Both the position numbers and the translations under genes were made by a program. A stretch of DNA of 64,000 nt from Balanoglossus misakiensis (taxonomy: Eukaryota; Hemichordata), in NCBI GenBank assembly GCA_040954595.2, contig CM082580.2, positions 4,712,001 to 4,776,000 on the forward strand, read 5' to 3'. The notes beneath the pieces were generated by a model, which saw only the letters and a program-made list of their open reading frames with translations, did not search any database and was not told the DNA's origin. Shown here piece by piece: positions 47,006 through 60,840 of the stretch; within the stretch, counting starts at the first letter, position 1, and each line of letters opens with the position of its first letter.

Positions 47006-50000
47006 TTTGTCATTATTACGGTTGCTATGTTTATTATATAATCATTATTATTGTTATCATAATCATCAACATCAATATCATCATCATCAGATCATCATCC
47101 GATCATCAGATCATCACCATCATCATCATCGTCACCATCATCCTCATTATCATTATCATCATCAACCACCACCACCACTGATGACACGCGTGACCATATT
47201 GCATCAGAATGTGTAGCTTGTATTAGATGCCGCTTACCTGTACTTCGGATATTCGCATGTAAACACCCCTATGGTTACTACCAATGTCAAAGTAAAAGTT
47301 CTTATTGTCCACTCTGATGTGGCGACCTTCAGGCAGTTCTTGCTCAGGCTCTGCAGGGACAACACAGCATAATGGTTTGCAAAGGTTAATCAACATGAAT
47401 AAATCTTTGTGATTATAAAAACGTGCCCTCTTTCCAATCTATCTGGAATAGTTCTATCACTGTGGCAAATCCCAATTTCACTTGTACTTACCGCCACCAT
47501 CATCTGCACCAAACTCATCCAAGATCTCAGTGAGAGCATTTTTTATATCTACTAAACCCTGTGCTGGTAGGGCAATGTGAGTCCGTGGCCCTCGGTTGAT
47601 TGTCTGAGATACCTGTAATACACAGCAGATACAAGAATACATCAAACAGATATATGTATTTACACAATGTACCATGCTTAAACTATCACATTATGGGGAA
47701 TATGAGACCAGCCAACTGCCCTATGGCATTGACTGTATACAATTTTTGGTTTGGCACATGCACATGAAACGATTGTCGCCCTCTAAAATGATAAGTAACT
47801 TGCTGAAAGAGTTGCCCAAACGAGATTATATGAAGGATCGTGCGGCAATTTGACTTACCCTTAGAAAACGCCCTCTGTTGTTTTCTTTGAGATCTAAATA
47901 GTATCGTCTATTATCTTTTTTTATCATTTCACTTTTCAGGCGTCCATCCTCTGGTGGGTTGTCGGGATTTGGTGGACCTGCAATGACAAGAAAGTGCAAG
48001 AACATATAAGGATGTATGTTCAGTAAAATTGAAAGCATTATCACTTCTTTTAATTGTTAAACTTTGGATTATCCTGTGTATGTATAATGAAAATCCGTGA
48101 TAAAATATAGGGGTCACTGCGCTTGCTTTTGAAATACAGAGCCATGAATTTAGTCGATAATAGAAGAAAACTGCTGACTCAGCATTTTCCACCAATGGTT
48201 TGTCTATGGGCGAAAATTTTAACGAAATTTATTTCAAAATAGAGCACGGTGACCACATGATTTCAGCAAACTAACGAAAATTTTAACTTTAAGACTGATT
48301 TTCGAGGCACATACTACCTCAGAAGCTCCAGTTATTTTGTTTACTAAGGTACAACTATCATACTTTATGGGTCTATATAATTGATATTTTAAAATTTGAA
48401 ACGTTTCAACAAAATATCATGAAAAAATACTGATAAAGATTTTTCAAGAGTAATAAGACATATTAGATAGCTAGAATATTTTGTTTGCGATAAAAATAGG
48501 GAGTCAACCAATATGCATGTACTGATTAAATGCCAATAGCTTTCTCTGTAGCCCACTTCATGTTAAAATCAGATCACACATAAACTCCAAATCCATTATA
48601 ACCATATGACCAATTTGACATTTTGTAGAATAAGCATGTGATAACTTTCCATGAATAATAACACTTGTTATTACAATGCTACGCCACCCAATGAGCCTGA
48701 ACGATATTCATTAAATGCAAAGCGTACTTGCATATATCTCATTTCTGACAAGATGATTGGTAGGCTCATTTACATCACACATGTGCCCTACTGAATAGAC
48801 AATGACGACTAAACTTGTAAATCATACATGCCATTTTTAAATCTGGTGGGAGTACCAGCCTCTGTAAAGCATTCAATTTGACTGTGTCATTTTCTTTGTT
48901 TATGAATGCCCGCCAGAACAATACATCAACAGACTGTACTGGTATCAACATTGCGTCCCCAACGCACAGAACTGTCATTTTTTCATGAGTCTGAATTAGT
49001 CCATCTATACATGACCACGTCTTTAATGTAATGTGGATTACACCTGCAAGCACATGGGCGAATGATATAGAATTTTGGAATATTTGTGAAGAAGATGTTG
49101 ATGACAAGCTCTTCATATCTGTCTGTTTAAATTAATGGCTCTCAAACAAAGTGACATGAGAAAGTGAAACAGCCACTTTCATCAAATCAAAGACAAATTA
49201 ATAACAGAGAAATAAAGATCACTCACCCAAACGTGTGTAATGATCGATAAAATCTACTAAATGATCACGAAACTCCAGAGCTGTAGACATTGCTAATGTC
49301 AAACGGCTCTTAGTCCCACCAGCGCCAACCTGCAATGAAATAAAATAAAACAAATTCAGGATTACAAAATTTTATTGCCAAGTCCTCTTCAATTTCTAAT
49401 TCAAAAACATTACATTATCTGAAACGAGAAATTCTGTGTGCACGTGTGTGTCTTACTGTGTGTGTCTGAGTGTGTGTGTGCATGTTTGCATGAATGTGTG
49501 GATGATAAAAAAGAGCCTTCAGGTGTGGAGGTTATTCGCATTACACGTGGCTGAGTGATGAACAAGACTCATTAATAATGTACTATATTCTGTTCACACT
49601 TCCAAGGTCAACAGCAAAATATTCCTATATCTTTGCACCATGACAAGAAAACCTGGTCATGTCAAGTTTTGTATTGCCAGAGCAGACCACGCAGTTCCAT
49701 TCAATGATTCAGGTTTAACTGAAATAATTTTATCTATCAAACCTGAGAATTAAAAATTCAGATAATACTTGCTTTAAGAGTAGTTTTCTCAATTAAAAAT
49801 AAAATCTTCAGGTTAACATATTTCACCACAAGAAATGGCACTGCAGTTAATAGGTATTTTGGTCAAATTCACACTTGGCTTGTCTTACGTGTATGTTGAC
49901 ACTGTTATAGATGAAATAAATTATTTCATTTGTCAATGAGGTGCTAATAATACTAGCAAGAATAAATTTCAAATGAATTACTACTAGTCTTAGTGTGATT

Positions 50001-53000
50001 TTCACATCATCAATGTCTTAAAATCTTCAATTATTCAAACACTGTCATTGACTGTCAAATAACTTTTAGAATATCAAATTTCTGGTTTAAATTTCACCCA
50101 TCAATGTAAAGTTTGGATATTTAGCTTTATCAAAAATTTCTTTATGGGGTTTCCACATTGTCTTTTGATAAGAAATATGGTTTAAAAAATATTGCACAAA
50201 AAAAATGAACATAATCTATTTTAGTTGCATCAACTGATTATGACATACAAATGATTTGAATTTTCTGTTTATAAAACTCCACAAAGCGGGCTTTCTGTAC
50301 AACTATTGAGAGCACGATAAATTTGCATCATTATGGTAATGAATTTATAAAATATACAATGGTATTGCAATAAATTGTTTCAACAATTCCCATTGTTTAT
50401 ACTAATAAAAAGCAATGTCCTCATCAGTTCAGGTCTTGATCATGGCTGGCTCACATCATCATCATCATCATCATTACCACAGCCTGTCATTAGCCACCCT
50501 GCGGTCTACCACAACCATCACACACCACTTCCTTCAACAGATGGAATTAGTGACACAAAAAACCAACCGCAACAGTTTAACCCCTATCCATTAATACTGG
50601 AGTGGGAGTCCCCAAAGTGAAAAAACCCATTCATCTGTGAAGTGGGTAAAAAAAAAAAAATCCTGCAGAGAAAATAACCACCTCATTCTTCTCTCATTAT
50701 ACAGACATGTTATTCTAATGAACGGCACACTGACATGAAATTACATCTTGTTTCCGCCCACCTGATTTGAAAAATTCTCTTCCCGCCCACTTTTTTTTTT
50801 ACCCAGGTCACCAAAATTTGTAGTCAATTTTATAGGCTACAGCGACCGCATTATAGTTTACCTAAAACCACACTACCCTGCTCAATGATGCTTGCAGCTG
50901 CAACGAAAAGCCTGCAACAATGTCCCCGGAAAAAAAAATATTTAAAAAAGAGAAGCTCTTGTCGAGTTTCATTTTTTTAATGAGAAACAAATCATTCTTT
51001 CGTCAAACAACAATTATCAACCCCACAGAGCTGCTCTGATGACAATCTACTTGTTAGCATAAATAAGCAACACTATACAGGGTATGACCTACTTTCCCCT
51101 GCAAAAGAAATAGGTCATCTAGTTACATATTTTCACTGCTGCAGCAATGAGATGCTTGGACGATTGACAATTCAGCAAATTTCAATATCCAATTTCTCAT
51201 ATTGTACACCGAAAAAAATTAAGTCATTCCAGGTTATATACATCATGTATATCAGCCTACAGTGCAATTGCTTAGGAAAATATAAGAAATCCCTCAGTCA
51301 AACCATGCATAATGAAAATAAATTGCGGTTTCTCTCTAATTCTGAACTTGCTAAGTGTCTTTCAGTATCAAATTCAAAATACCGATCATCTAAAATGTTC
51401 ATATATTATAGTACAACCTGAAGGAGATTTCCCATCTCCTCAGCACATGATCACATCTCACAATCCAACAGAAAACATCGCCAACAGTTGCTATACCAAG
51501 ACCAAACCAATTATGAGCTGGTACAGTCTAACCTCATATTAAAAACATTGGCCTCATATAATATCAAGAGTTCACACTGTTACAATTTTACACACAGGTG
51601 TTGACCTTTTTGTCCCCATCTAATCCAACGACAAATGCGAAAACTCCGGCAGTTAACAATATATCAGGAAAAGCATTATGAAGGTCGTTCATACATGCAA
51701 CAAACATTTCCATTAGTTCAATAGGAAGTACATGTATGTGGCTGTCTGTCTACTCTTAAGTAGGTAGAGTTGACATCTGTCATTTAAAGCCAGCTGAAGT
51801 AATCACACACACAAAAAATGTGCTGTAAATCTTTGATATCATGTTGGTTCCATATTTTCACCTGCAATATATCAGTTTTATATCTGCAACAATGTTCATG
51901 GCCAGCATTTCAATTTTACAGCATAGAATTCATAACACTGGTCTCTATTCATTAGAGTAGCACATGATTTCAAACAAAGGGGCAATTAAGATAATTACCA
52001 GTTATATTCTCTCTGAATCAGATACACCGAGTATTTTTTATATCATGGCTTTATAGTATACTTCGTGAAGTTCATATGGTATGATTTAATTCACACAACT
52101 TGCACTCTGTATAAACAAAAAAACATGTGACATGTTCTGCGCATGCGTGGATGGAAGGATGGGTTAAATAAAATTATTACGTGAATATTAATGATTCATA
52201 AATTGTACTGGTCTATGCACAGTTTGTAAAAATTGTTTCAGAAATGTGGGCACATCACAAAACAAATGAAATAAGATTGAGAGAGATAATCACCCCTAGA
52301 CACAAAGCAATTCATATCCCTAGTCATCTCTTGCATACAAACAAACAGCAATACAAGACAAGTATCACTGCATGTTACAATTTACATGTACATTAGTGAT
52401 ACACACAACCATTTGATCCACTGCACTCTCAGCCACGGACATAGTAGCTTTTTAGAACAACTGAGTTGAACACAACCCGGAACATCTTTTCCCCCTCCTA
52501 CAGGAGCACTGTCAACGATGACATGAGATAAACAGAATTTGCATAAACTGGACATGGTTATAGATATGCCATTCGTTCCATGTATAACAGCCTTGCAGGC
52601 ATATAGAAATTCACCAAAAGTGCAATACCGAGAAACAATTTAAGACGCACAATGATCTAGGGCAGACTTTCTTCTAAGTAGCAAGCTCTGTCTAAGATAA
52701 CTACAACTCATTAACACTGAATACAGAGGACAGAGAGAAATGGCCTTTGGCCATCTAACAAAACCTGTACCTTTAGCTTTGAAAAACTTGTTCACACACA
52801 GGCTTTTATTTCACAGAGATGCAACATTTCAATAAATATCGGTAGAACTGACCACAGTGATCGAGAGTTTACCATTTAAAAGATGATTCTTCAAAAAAAA
52901 GCCTGAAACACATCATAATTTTCTATTTAATGTGCAGTGTGATATATTGCAGGTTTATGGGAAGACACCTGTTACAGCTGTGACCATAGACATTGCTATA

Positions 53001-56000
53001 CACATAACCATCAATCAACAAGTTGAAAAGCATTTATTCAAAGATGCAAGTCAGCACAAGCTGCACTTCTTAACAGAATCACCTTTTCTTTCATGTACGC
53101 ATGATAGGAGTTTAGAATTTCAGCCATTACAGTACGTGTACCTAAATTTCACCACAATGCAAAAATACTTCTTCAACACAGTATTGATAAGATGCCATGC
53201 AGGAGAGAGAAAAAACAAAGGTAAGGGGGCCTTCCAGAAGATTGATTTTCACCACAGGGGCAGCAGTGATGATCTCTCTGATTCAGATACACTATGGAGG
53301 CAATTTTATATCAGAGCTTTTTAGTTTGTCTTACGCTAGTTGATCAATCAAACAAAGAATCCAGACTCTTGACTCTTGACCTATTACTTCACAAGTCATC
53401 TCACAGATAGTGCCAACGTTCTTTCTATAAACAATCGACATGTAACCTACATTTCTAAGGTAGTTTAGCACAACTGAAACAAAACAAAGGTGATTGATCT
53501 GTGAAAACTTGTCCAGCATACTGAATTGCACTGCATGTTTAACACTCAGCTACATCATCGTAACATGACAATTTAATGATATGCACACGTGGTAGGTATT
53601 GCCTCTCCTGGATGAAAAAATCAAAAACTCACTTTTTCAACTATATGTCTGTCAAACATGGCTGACAGAGACAAAGGTCAAAAGAATTTATGTACCAAAA
53701 CATTGCTTGTTATGTTAAAAATGACATCATGACATATGAAAGAACAGGTGACATGTCTGCAGAAATAAAAAAAATAGATAAAAGGAAACAGAAAAGGGAA
53801 CAGTTGTATATGACTATGACACTGCCTTCAAAGAAACTTGACATTACTGACTTCAGGAAATTATCTGTCCATTGTTTTCAACATTTTCCAGGGAATGCAA
53901 TTTTTCCATGTCGATCCTAGATCTCAATTTACAGAGATGATTGCAGGGCATGGAGAGACATTTGAAACTGTTCACGATTTGATGTTTTAATTCAAGCATT
54001 TTGTGGTAACATGAGAAATGAGGATGCTACAAATTTGGCGAGTACGAGCTCAGACCATTAGCATAATTCAGTTGCTATGGGGGACTAATTGCAGATTTGT
54101 AATTGTGCATTATCATCTTCCCATCATTTCTATAGAAAAGGTTGGATCTGATTTCAATTTTTACTGTCTTTGCACACACACAAAAATAGGTAAGCAGTGG
54201 AAAGCAAGTATCATCATAACCAATTCTTGTGACTGACAGCTTGCTTCTCTGCCATGAAGTGTATCCCTCATTGTTTTGGAGCAACTTTCAATATTAGAAA
54301 GTGAATAGAATTTTACCTGGGTTCCATAAATATGGTTCAACCGATAACTACAGTCACCATACAGTTTGTGTAAGGTTATAAATTTTGTTGAAGTTTCATT
54401 TGTAGATGAACTCTTTTTTTTGTTTAATTAATCATTAAGAGTCAATACACATCTGCTTGCTTATGATAGTAAACATGCAATTGCGTCCAAAAATATATGT
54501 GAAACAACATCATGTGAATTCCAGTCTACCGGTAGAAACAAACACTGCAGAATACACTTATAATACCAGATTTTTAAAAACATATCACAGATGATCCAGT
54601 TTTTTTTCAAGGTCATGTTCTACTTTGCCATGGGACCTCAGTTGTGTTGGTTGGCTGGCTGGCTGACAGATGACATCATTATTTGTCTATTCAAAGGCAA
54701 AGACACTGACATGACTTGTTGACAATATGACCACCACACAATGATTTTTACCAATCAAGCTGGAGTACAGCCCACCTCCCGCGACTGTTAAAGGCTCACC
54801 CCTCAAAGATTGTCAAAGAACACAAAGGAAAGATCTTATTAACTCGATAAATGGCAGGATACAGGCACAAAGGCTACCTAATCATGACAGCTTTACACAA
54901 CAGCTAATTGTTCAACTTGCACATAATATGCCACTTCTCATTTTCCTCACGACATCCCACTTTTACAATTAGGAATACAGGCTCTGTTTGAAATATGAAT
55001 TTTCTACCAATAGAAATGTGTTTTTTCATGCACACATGATATGAAGGAGCTAGTATCAGTCAGATTTATGATTACAGATCACAATATTCCAAAACAAGGT
55101 GATAAATATCACAGACAAGAATTTGGCATCTAGCGAGAAACTGCATTTTCTCTTTCATATTATTTTACAGGCCATACTTCAACAGAAGGCTACAATGTTG
55201 CAATCTAAACGCCTGTTTGTTTTTGTCTACCATTTCTATCAGTAACTTGTAATTGTAACTGTGTGGCTAATTGCCATAAAACACACAATGGCAATTAGCA
55301 AAGTTCACAGCTGATTAACAATTCCAAAGCAACACTTTCTAATTTAAATACCGTCAACATGGGCTAAAACAAAGCATGGGATAAATTACTCTTTTTAACG
55401 AGTGGATTTCCCCCCCAGTAATACACATTATGCACTTGATGATTCTGCAATCTGGGTCAAAAGGCATGGGGGATAAGCACGGGCCTCTAACTGTGGTGGG
55501 CCCAAGGAGGGAAAACTCCTGATTGTTTCAATTGACACTGAAAGGCCATTTCAGGTGACACTCGAAACAATGCATACACCAAACTCTTTTGTGTTCAACA
55601 ATTTGCCACATTTTGTGTTTTGATTTGTAAAGCTAACAAGAACACAGAGGAGTGCAGTGAGGCATGGTGACTTCTTTACATCGGGGGAGGAGGAGGCTGT
55701 TTTAGTGATTAACTTCCACCCCTTTCTTTTCAGGGAAAGGCACACACACTGATGACCCAGCATTTCCTTGTCAAGGTCAGGACATACCCTACCATGACTC
55801 ATACCCCACCCCGGCAACTCCATCAATAGTCGTCTGCTCAAAAAAAATATCTCGTGACTCAGTGACATGGGCCAATCAGGCATGCAAGCCACATTTGCAG
55901 AATAGCGACCATGGCCGTGACAAAATGGGTCAAGTGTACGTGAATTTCATCACCTATGAAAAAGGGGAGCCCCTTCTACGATGCACAAGTTGAAAGATCC

Positions 56001-57632
56001 ATATATTGAACACTTCAATTCATGGTAATGAATTCTCACTTACCTCGGCGATTTTCAGGAATCTTCCCCTCCAGTTCTGCTTGACATCTAGATAAAACCT
56101 CTTGGACTGAATATGGAGGGTTTTTGTTGCCAATTCCTGAACGCCTGCTAAAATCATTCAAGAATGGGTTTTTTTTTATGTCAGAATGGGCGAAGCATGA
56201 GCCATAACATTTGTAATGATTTTATCCTCAATGTCAATGTCAAAATATGTTTATGACCAACGGAAATGCAGTCGATAAAGTCAAATCAAGTCCTTGTGTG
56301 GTAAAATTTAACATTGTATAATGCTAACATGAATTTCCATGGTAATTTCTGTGTTTGTTGCACTAAAATTAGTAAAAAGCAAAGAACCACACAATTGCAT
56401 TGACAGTGACACTGTTTTGACGTAGCGATAGCGGTTACATGGGCCAAACACCCTTTTTATTGCAATGACGTGCTTATGCGAACCAAAAAATAGATAATTG
56501 AACAATTTCAAGATCATCTGTGTCAATCGAAAGATGGCCGACAACCACCACATCTCCAAAACAGTCAGACATATTGCATTCGTGTCGACTAAGTATTGCA
56601 TACTGGCGTTGACGTGAAAAACTCGAAACATCCGTTTGCAACGCACGTAATGCAAGAAAGTAATAACAATGGCATTGCAGAGGCAGTGCCCACTTGCTCT
56701 GTATAGTTTCAATAAAAATGCGCTGACCTCGGAAATTTAAAGGACTACCTGGGAAAAAAAGCATAGCTACGCCGGTATGGGAAAATTTCACCTTCAGCCA
56801 AATGCGTCCGCAGATCAACAAAACGCAACTTCTTTCACGAGAAATTGGCAACAGAAAAAAGCGACCTTGACTAATGACATTTTTTACTTTAAAGTTTGCG
56901 TCAATTTTTTGCCAAATTTGGAAGGCGTATATATTTTTGACTGGGCAGGTGTTATATCAAATCAGTTTATTTTTTTACAACCGCGACACTGAATGACAGC
57001 GGGGCTCTGACAGCTATTTTCTGGTTTTTGACATCTTTCCAGGCAATGTTTGAAAATAAACGAGACTTTAAGCTTTATTTTAAAGCACAATCGCTCATTT
57101 ACCAGTTGGATTCGCCCGAAAATTGACCGAATATTGGTTCATAATGCAGTTTGATTTTATTCCTCCGAGCAGTTTAAAGCCCGCAATGGTCTATGGATTC
57201 TCGTAGTTAAAACGGTCCCTCCCCATTTTTCACAAAATCAATAGAGACGGGCGCCTACCACATTCAGACCGGCTTATTCCGACATATTCACCAAACCACA
57301 AGCTGGCATTCAGCATCAAATTAACCGCAACCACCTATTTTCTATGTCCGACGAGGAATTTCGGGGTGACATTGAAACGAACGCCAATTTTACACGGATT
57401 TTTCATTTCGGAAGACACCGTCATATGCATGCAGCCATTTTGAACAAGTAGCCAACATACACGGCTCCACAAACATCGCCATGTAACTCGACTAAAAATG
57501 GATGATTTTCGACAAAATCTTGCAGAAATAATCCTTGACTATCTTGCTACAATATGCACTATTTTTTCTAAAAATATTTGTTGATTTACCTTGTGCTATA
57601 GGCTGTTCATCGCCGCTTTCCCGGTCCGACAT
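44410..57632 (-). CDS. PURA/PURB-like: Pur-family single-stranded nucleic-acid binding protein (Pur-alpha/beta-like)
   Basis: Seven coding exons in transcript order: 57590-57632, 56044-56144, 49227-49329, 47859-47977, 47492-47612, 47238-47350 and 44410-44556, giving 248 aa. The start [10 protein letters not shown] resembles the MADRDSGSEQ of vertebrate Pur-alpha; an in-frame ATG at 57686 is less likely. Three PUR repeats are visible: repeat I (about 19-82, [20 protein letters not shown] and [20 protein letters not shown]), repeat II (about 98-160, [20 protein letters not shown] and [15 protein letters not shown]) and repeat III (about 171-225, [20 protein letters not shown] and [15 protein letters not shown]). 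Repeats I and II form the nucleic-acid module and III the dimer module. Pur proteins bind GGN-rich single-stranded DNA and RNA and act in transcription and mRNA transport. The Gly-rich N-terminus and Gln-rich tail of human PURA (322 aa) are absent. Each repeat is split by one intron at a similar place; vertebrate PURA and PURB are intronless in their coding part. Confidence 0.95.
44632..44815 (+). repeat. Dispersed repeat, copy 2 (pair with 3395-3575)
   Basis: Same ordered words as at 3395-3575 (AAGTCGCGTAAAA, ATGTTTTTC, GAGATAACGATG, AGTTGCCTCTTTTGATGTCG, AAAAATTTC). It lies in the last Pur intron. Confidence 0.6.
45486..45582 (+). mobile_element. Highly diverged TTAA family A relic
   Basis: AAACCCTGGTTACCACCAG start, GGTCCGAACCCATTGTG core, GGGGATGAGGGGGTTTTAAC end. 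The layout and core match the family, but with many changes. Confidence 0.4.
46919..47172. repeat. Long imperfect ATC/ACC microsatellite in Pur intron 6
   Basis: About 250 bp of ATC, ACC and ATT triplets. It ends about 65 bp from the exon 6 donor (47237). Confidence 0.9.
50454..50476. repeat. Short ATC microsatellite
   Basis: Seven ATC units in the 6.7-kb Pur intron 2. The rest of that intron (49330-56043) shows no gene, only AT-rich sequence. Confidence 0.8.
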
Positions 57633-57905
57633 ATTGAGCCTTTCCTGGTTGCAGACAATCTCCACCTTCACCGGCCTCGCTTTCATCGGCTAATAAATAT
57701 TCATAAATTCCTGCATGGTAATTATATAATTTGCATAAAGCTACAGCTCAGCACCGACGTCGTGACGTCAACAATAGGACGTTTCTGATTGGGCAAGAGT
57801 CGGTAGTAACGAACGCAGAACACGCTGAGTGTACTGCAAACCAAACTTTATAGAACTTTTCATTATTACAGGAGATGTAACGATTGATTTAATATTTCCG
57901 ATAAA
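57633..57905. promoter_or_regulatory. Bidirectional promoter between Pur and the 339-aa gene
   Basis: Only 273 bp separate the two start codons, which point away from each other. Visible motifs are a perfect CRE TGACGTCA (57763-57770), an inverted CCAAT box TGATTGGG (57787-57794) and a POU octamer ATTTGCAT (57729-57736). CpG sites cluster around 57752-57768. CCAAT plus CRE is a known arrangement in head-to-head promoters. Confidence 0.6.
57763..57770. promoter_or_regulatory. Perfect cAMP response element
   Basis: TGACGTCA, preceded by GACGTCG six bases upstream, in the shared promoter. It would bind CREB/ATF factors; inferred from the consensus. Confidence 0.55.
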
Positions 57906-60672
57906 ATGTCAAACAGGACGTTTAAAACTACAGAAAAGTGAGTATATCGCCCGCAAATATTCAAGTTTAGAAATTGTTTCTGTAACACTTCTGTACATGT
58001 ATCAGTTCTAGCATATATCATGAAGTTGCTAGTTTGACAATTGGCTTTGCGTGTTGTTTTTGCAAATTATTGCTTTTTGTTATAAACATTCATTTGATTC
58101 TTTCATTTAAAATTAGTCTTACCATTTAAATATTAATTTCAGTACTTATTTATTTGTTTGTTTATTTATTTATTTATTTTATTCAGTGTTTTTTTCTATT
58201 TGTGGAAATTGTTTTATATCTGAAGAATGCAGCTTTGGGGATTGTGGTAGACTATACTGGAAAATCAATTTGATCTCTCTGAATACTGCTATTACTTGTA
58301 TTAGTACAGATATGATAAAATTCACTTTTATATTTTGTTGATGATGTTTTTAGAATTATCAAACCAAGATACAGTGCATGCAACCTACCCTGTGAGTACA
58401 AGAGAAACTTTGAGTCTTCCTCCAAAGAACAACTGCTACGTTGTACAACTACAACTGGGAGACAACGGAATGGATCACCATGGCAACAGTTGGCATGGGC
58501 AACAAGAGTGAAAAGAGGCACAGCATTAAAGGGTCATCGTTGTGGTCAGATACGAAGACATCTGTCTATGAGTGATGTCTTTGACAAATTATCAACTAAA
58601 ACTATGTTCGATGATCATTTGAAGAAGGTAGGCTGAACGTGGTAACATAATTTTATGAACAATATAGCCACTAAATGGAATCATACCGTCATTTTTCTTG
58701 GATTATATAAGAAAAGCTGTTTTGGAGAAATCTCCATGATAATTATGATACTGGTACATGTATATAAATGGTAAAATACTGTTGCCATGACAATCCTCAA
58801 CTTCATCAATTTTCAGAATTGTTTATTAGGGCTTACAAAATTAATGAAAAGGTTTTTATAAACATTTTAGTGAACACAACAAAGAAATTATCGGAAGAAT
58901 GTAATGTATGCTACATATAGCAGTTAAGGCCAGGCAGGAAAAAAAATCCAGTGCATCAGTGTAATAACAAGCAAACATTTCAACAATACATGTACTTTCA
59001 TTTAACTGAATAACAAATTAATGTGAGTACTGTGGGATAGAAACAAACACATCATTTTCATCAGACTTATTCAATTCAGTTATTTACAAGACACCAACAA
59101 TAGAAATCAGTGATATGGGAAAAAATGTGTATTGTAACCAATTTTGCAGCATTTCTTACATAAATAGCAAAAAATTTTACCATAAATTGCAAATTGTGGT
59201 TTATTCTGCTTATTTTAATTTTGGGTCACTTTTTTCTAAATTTTATACAGGACCTAGGAGGCTGGCCATACTGTAGTAACATTCACGTTGACCAGTATTA
59301 CAGTCCCTTTGACAAAAACATGCCAGTGATCATCAAACGTCCGCACACGAGCGCATCGTCGTCCAGGCCCAGCTTCGAGGAGATGCCTGTCAAGCAACGG
59401 AGCTCAAGCAGCCAGGACAGGAGACTGGGAAGTGGCAAGGAGGAGTGGCAAGAACCACTGCCGCTGACCCCGATATCTTACGATTTCAAACACTTCAAAC
59501 ATTCGCGACAATATGCAGATCAGTATAGGTGAGATTCTAACAATATTTCACCACTATGGTTCAGTTCATACCCATTGTTTTCTATGATAAGGTTGGCCCT
59601 CTGAAGAGGGAACTGGGGGTGAAATTATACATCACCTGTTGAAATATAACCACAGTCACCACGGAAAGGGGGTGCCTATTCCATTGCAGAGTTTCACATG
59701 CATGGTCATTAAATGATGTGGACATATTACCCCTTAAAGGCACGTAAGCTGCAACTGGATAAAAAATTAAAGTTTTAAATAATCTCATATATGCTTTTAA
59801 TTATGTCTATTAAATGCTATTTCATGATAATATATCAAGCTCAACACTTATTTATGACAAAATGGCCAAAAATTAAAGAAAAACGAAAATTCCTGCAATT
59901 TTAAAAAAAGTGCAATATTGCAATGAAAAATGAAAATCTGATGTCTCAGTGGTGTACATTTACTTCCATGAGCTCAAGTGGATGAGATCATGTTTTGTTT
60001 ATGAAGTTTCACAACCGGAAATGCAACATTTTCATTGTTTCTTGCATTTTCCCACGGTGGCGGCCATAATCGCTTGCGGCAAAGGTTTATTATTTATCTG
60101 GTTAAAACTTGCATATGCACTCATATTTAGGGTTTATAATGCTTGTGTATTGTCCACTACCTTCATCTGCATGGACTAATGGTAGTGCAGTTTGAAACAA
60201 AAATTATGAAAATTATCCCAAAAGTTACAGCTTACGTGCCTTTAACCACAAAAGGGCTTATGTTGTATCCCTTTAAAGGACCACAGCACCAATGTTTACC
60301 TTTTTACATACATTTTAAATTTACAGACCAATTGTCAGATTATAACTACCCGGTAGAACTTATCCATTCATGTTATGCACTGATAACCATTTGTTATAGA
60401 AACACTAATCAGTGAAATGATTTTTTTTTCAACAGAGAGGAGTACACCTATACTAAAATGAAAGTGAAGAAAGGAAAAATTGAGTGTCTATCTGGAACCA
60501 GTCTGCCCAAAGCCAGACTTGTCTGTCTGAATTCAGTGCAAGGGGTCCGTGCCCTGACATTACTTGGAAAATCGGCGTTGCCAGCTAGTGGAAAGAGTCA
60601 AGAGGTAAGCAACTGGTTCTTCTAAACTTTTAGCACTATTTCTTATATCATCATCATCATCATCATTATCAC

Positions 60673-60716
<44 letters not shown>

Positions 60717-60801
60717 CCACCACCACCACCACCATCATCACCATCACCACCACCACCATCATCATCATCATTATCATCATCATCATCATCATCATCGTCA
60801 G

Positions 60802-60840
<39 letters not shown>

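Noticed and set aside
57633-57686. Upstream in-frame ATG of the Pur gene
   Set aside because: The downstream start [10 protein letters not shown] resembles vertebrate Pur N-termini, while the 18 extra residues do not.
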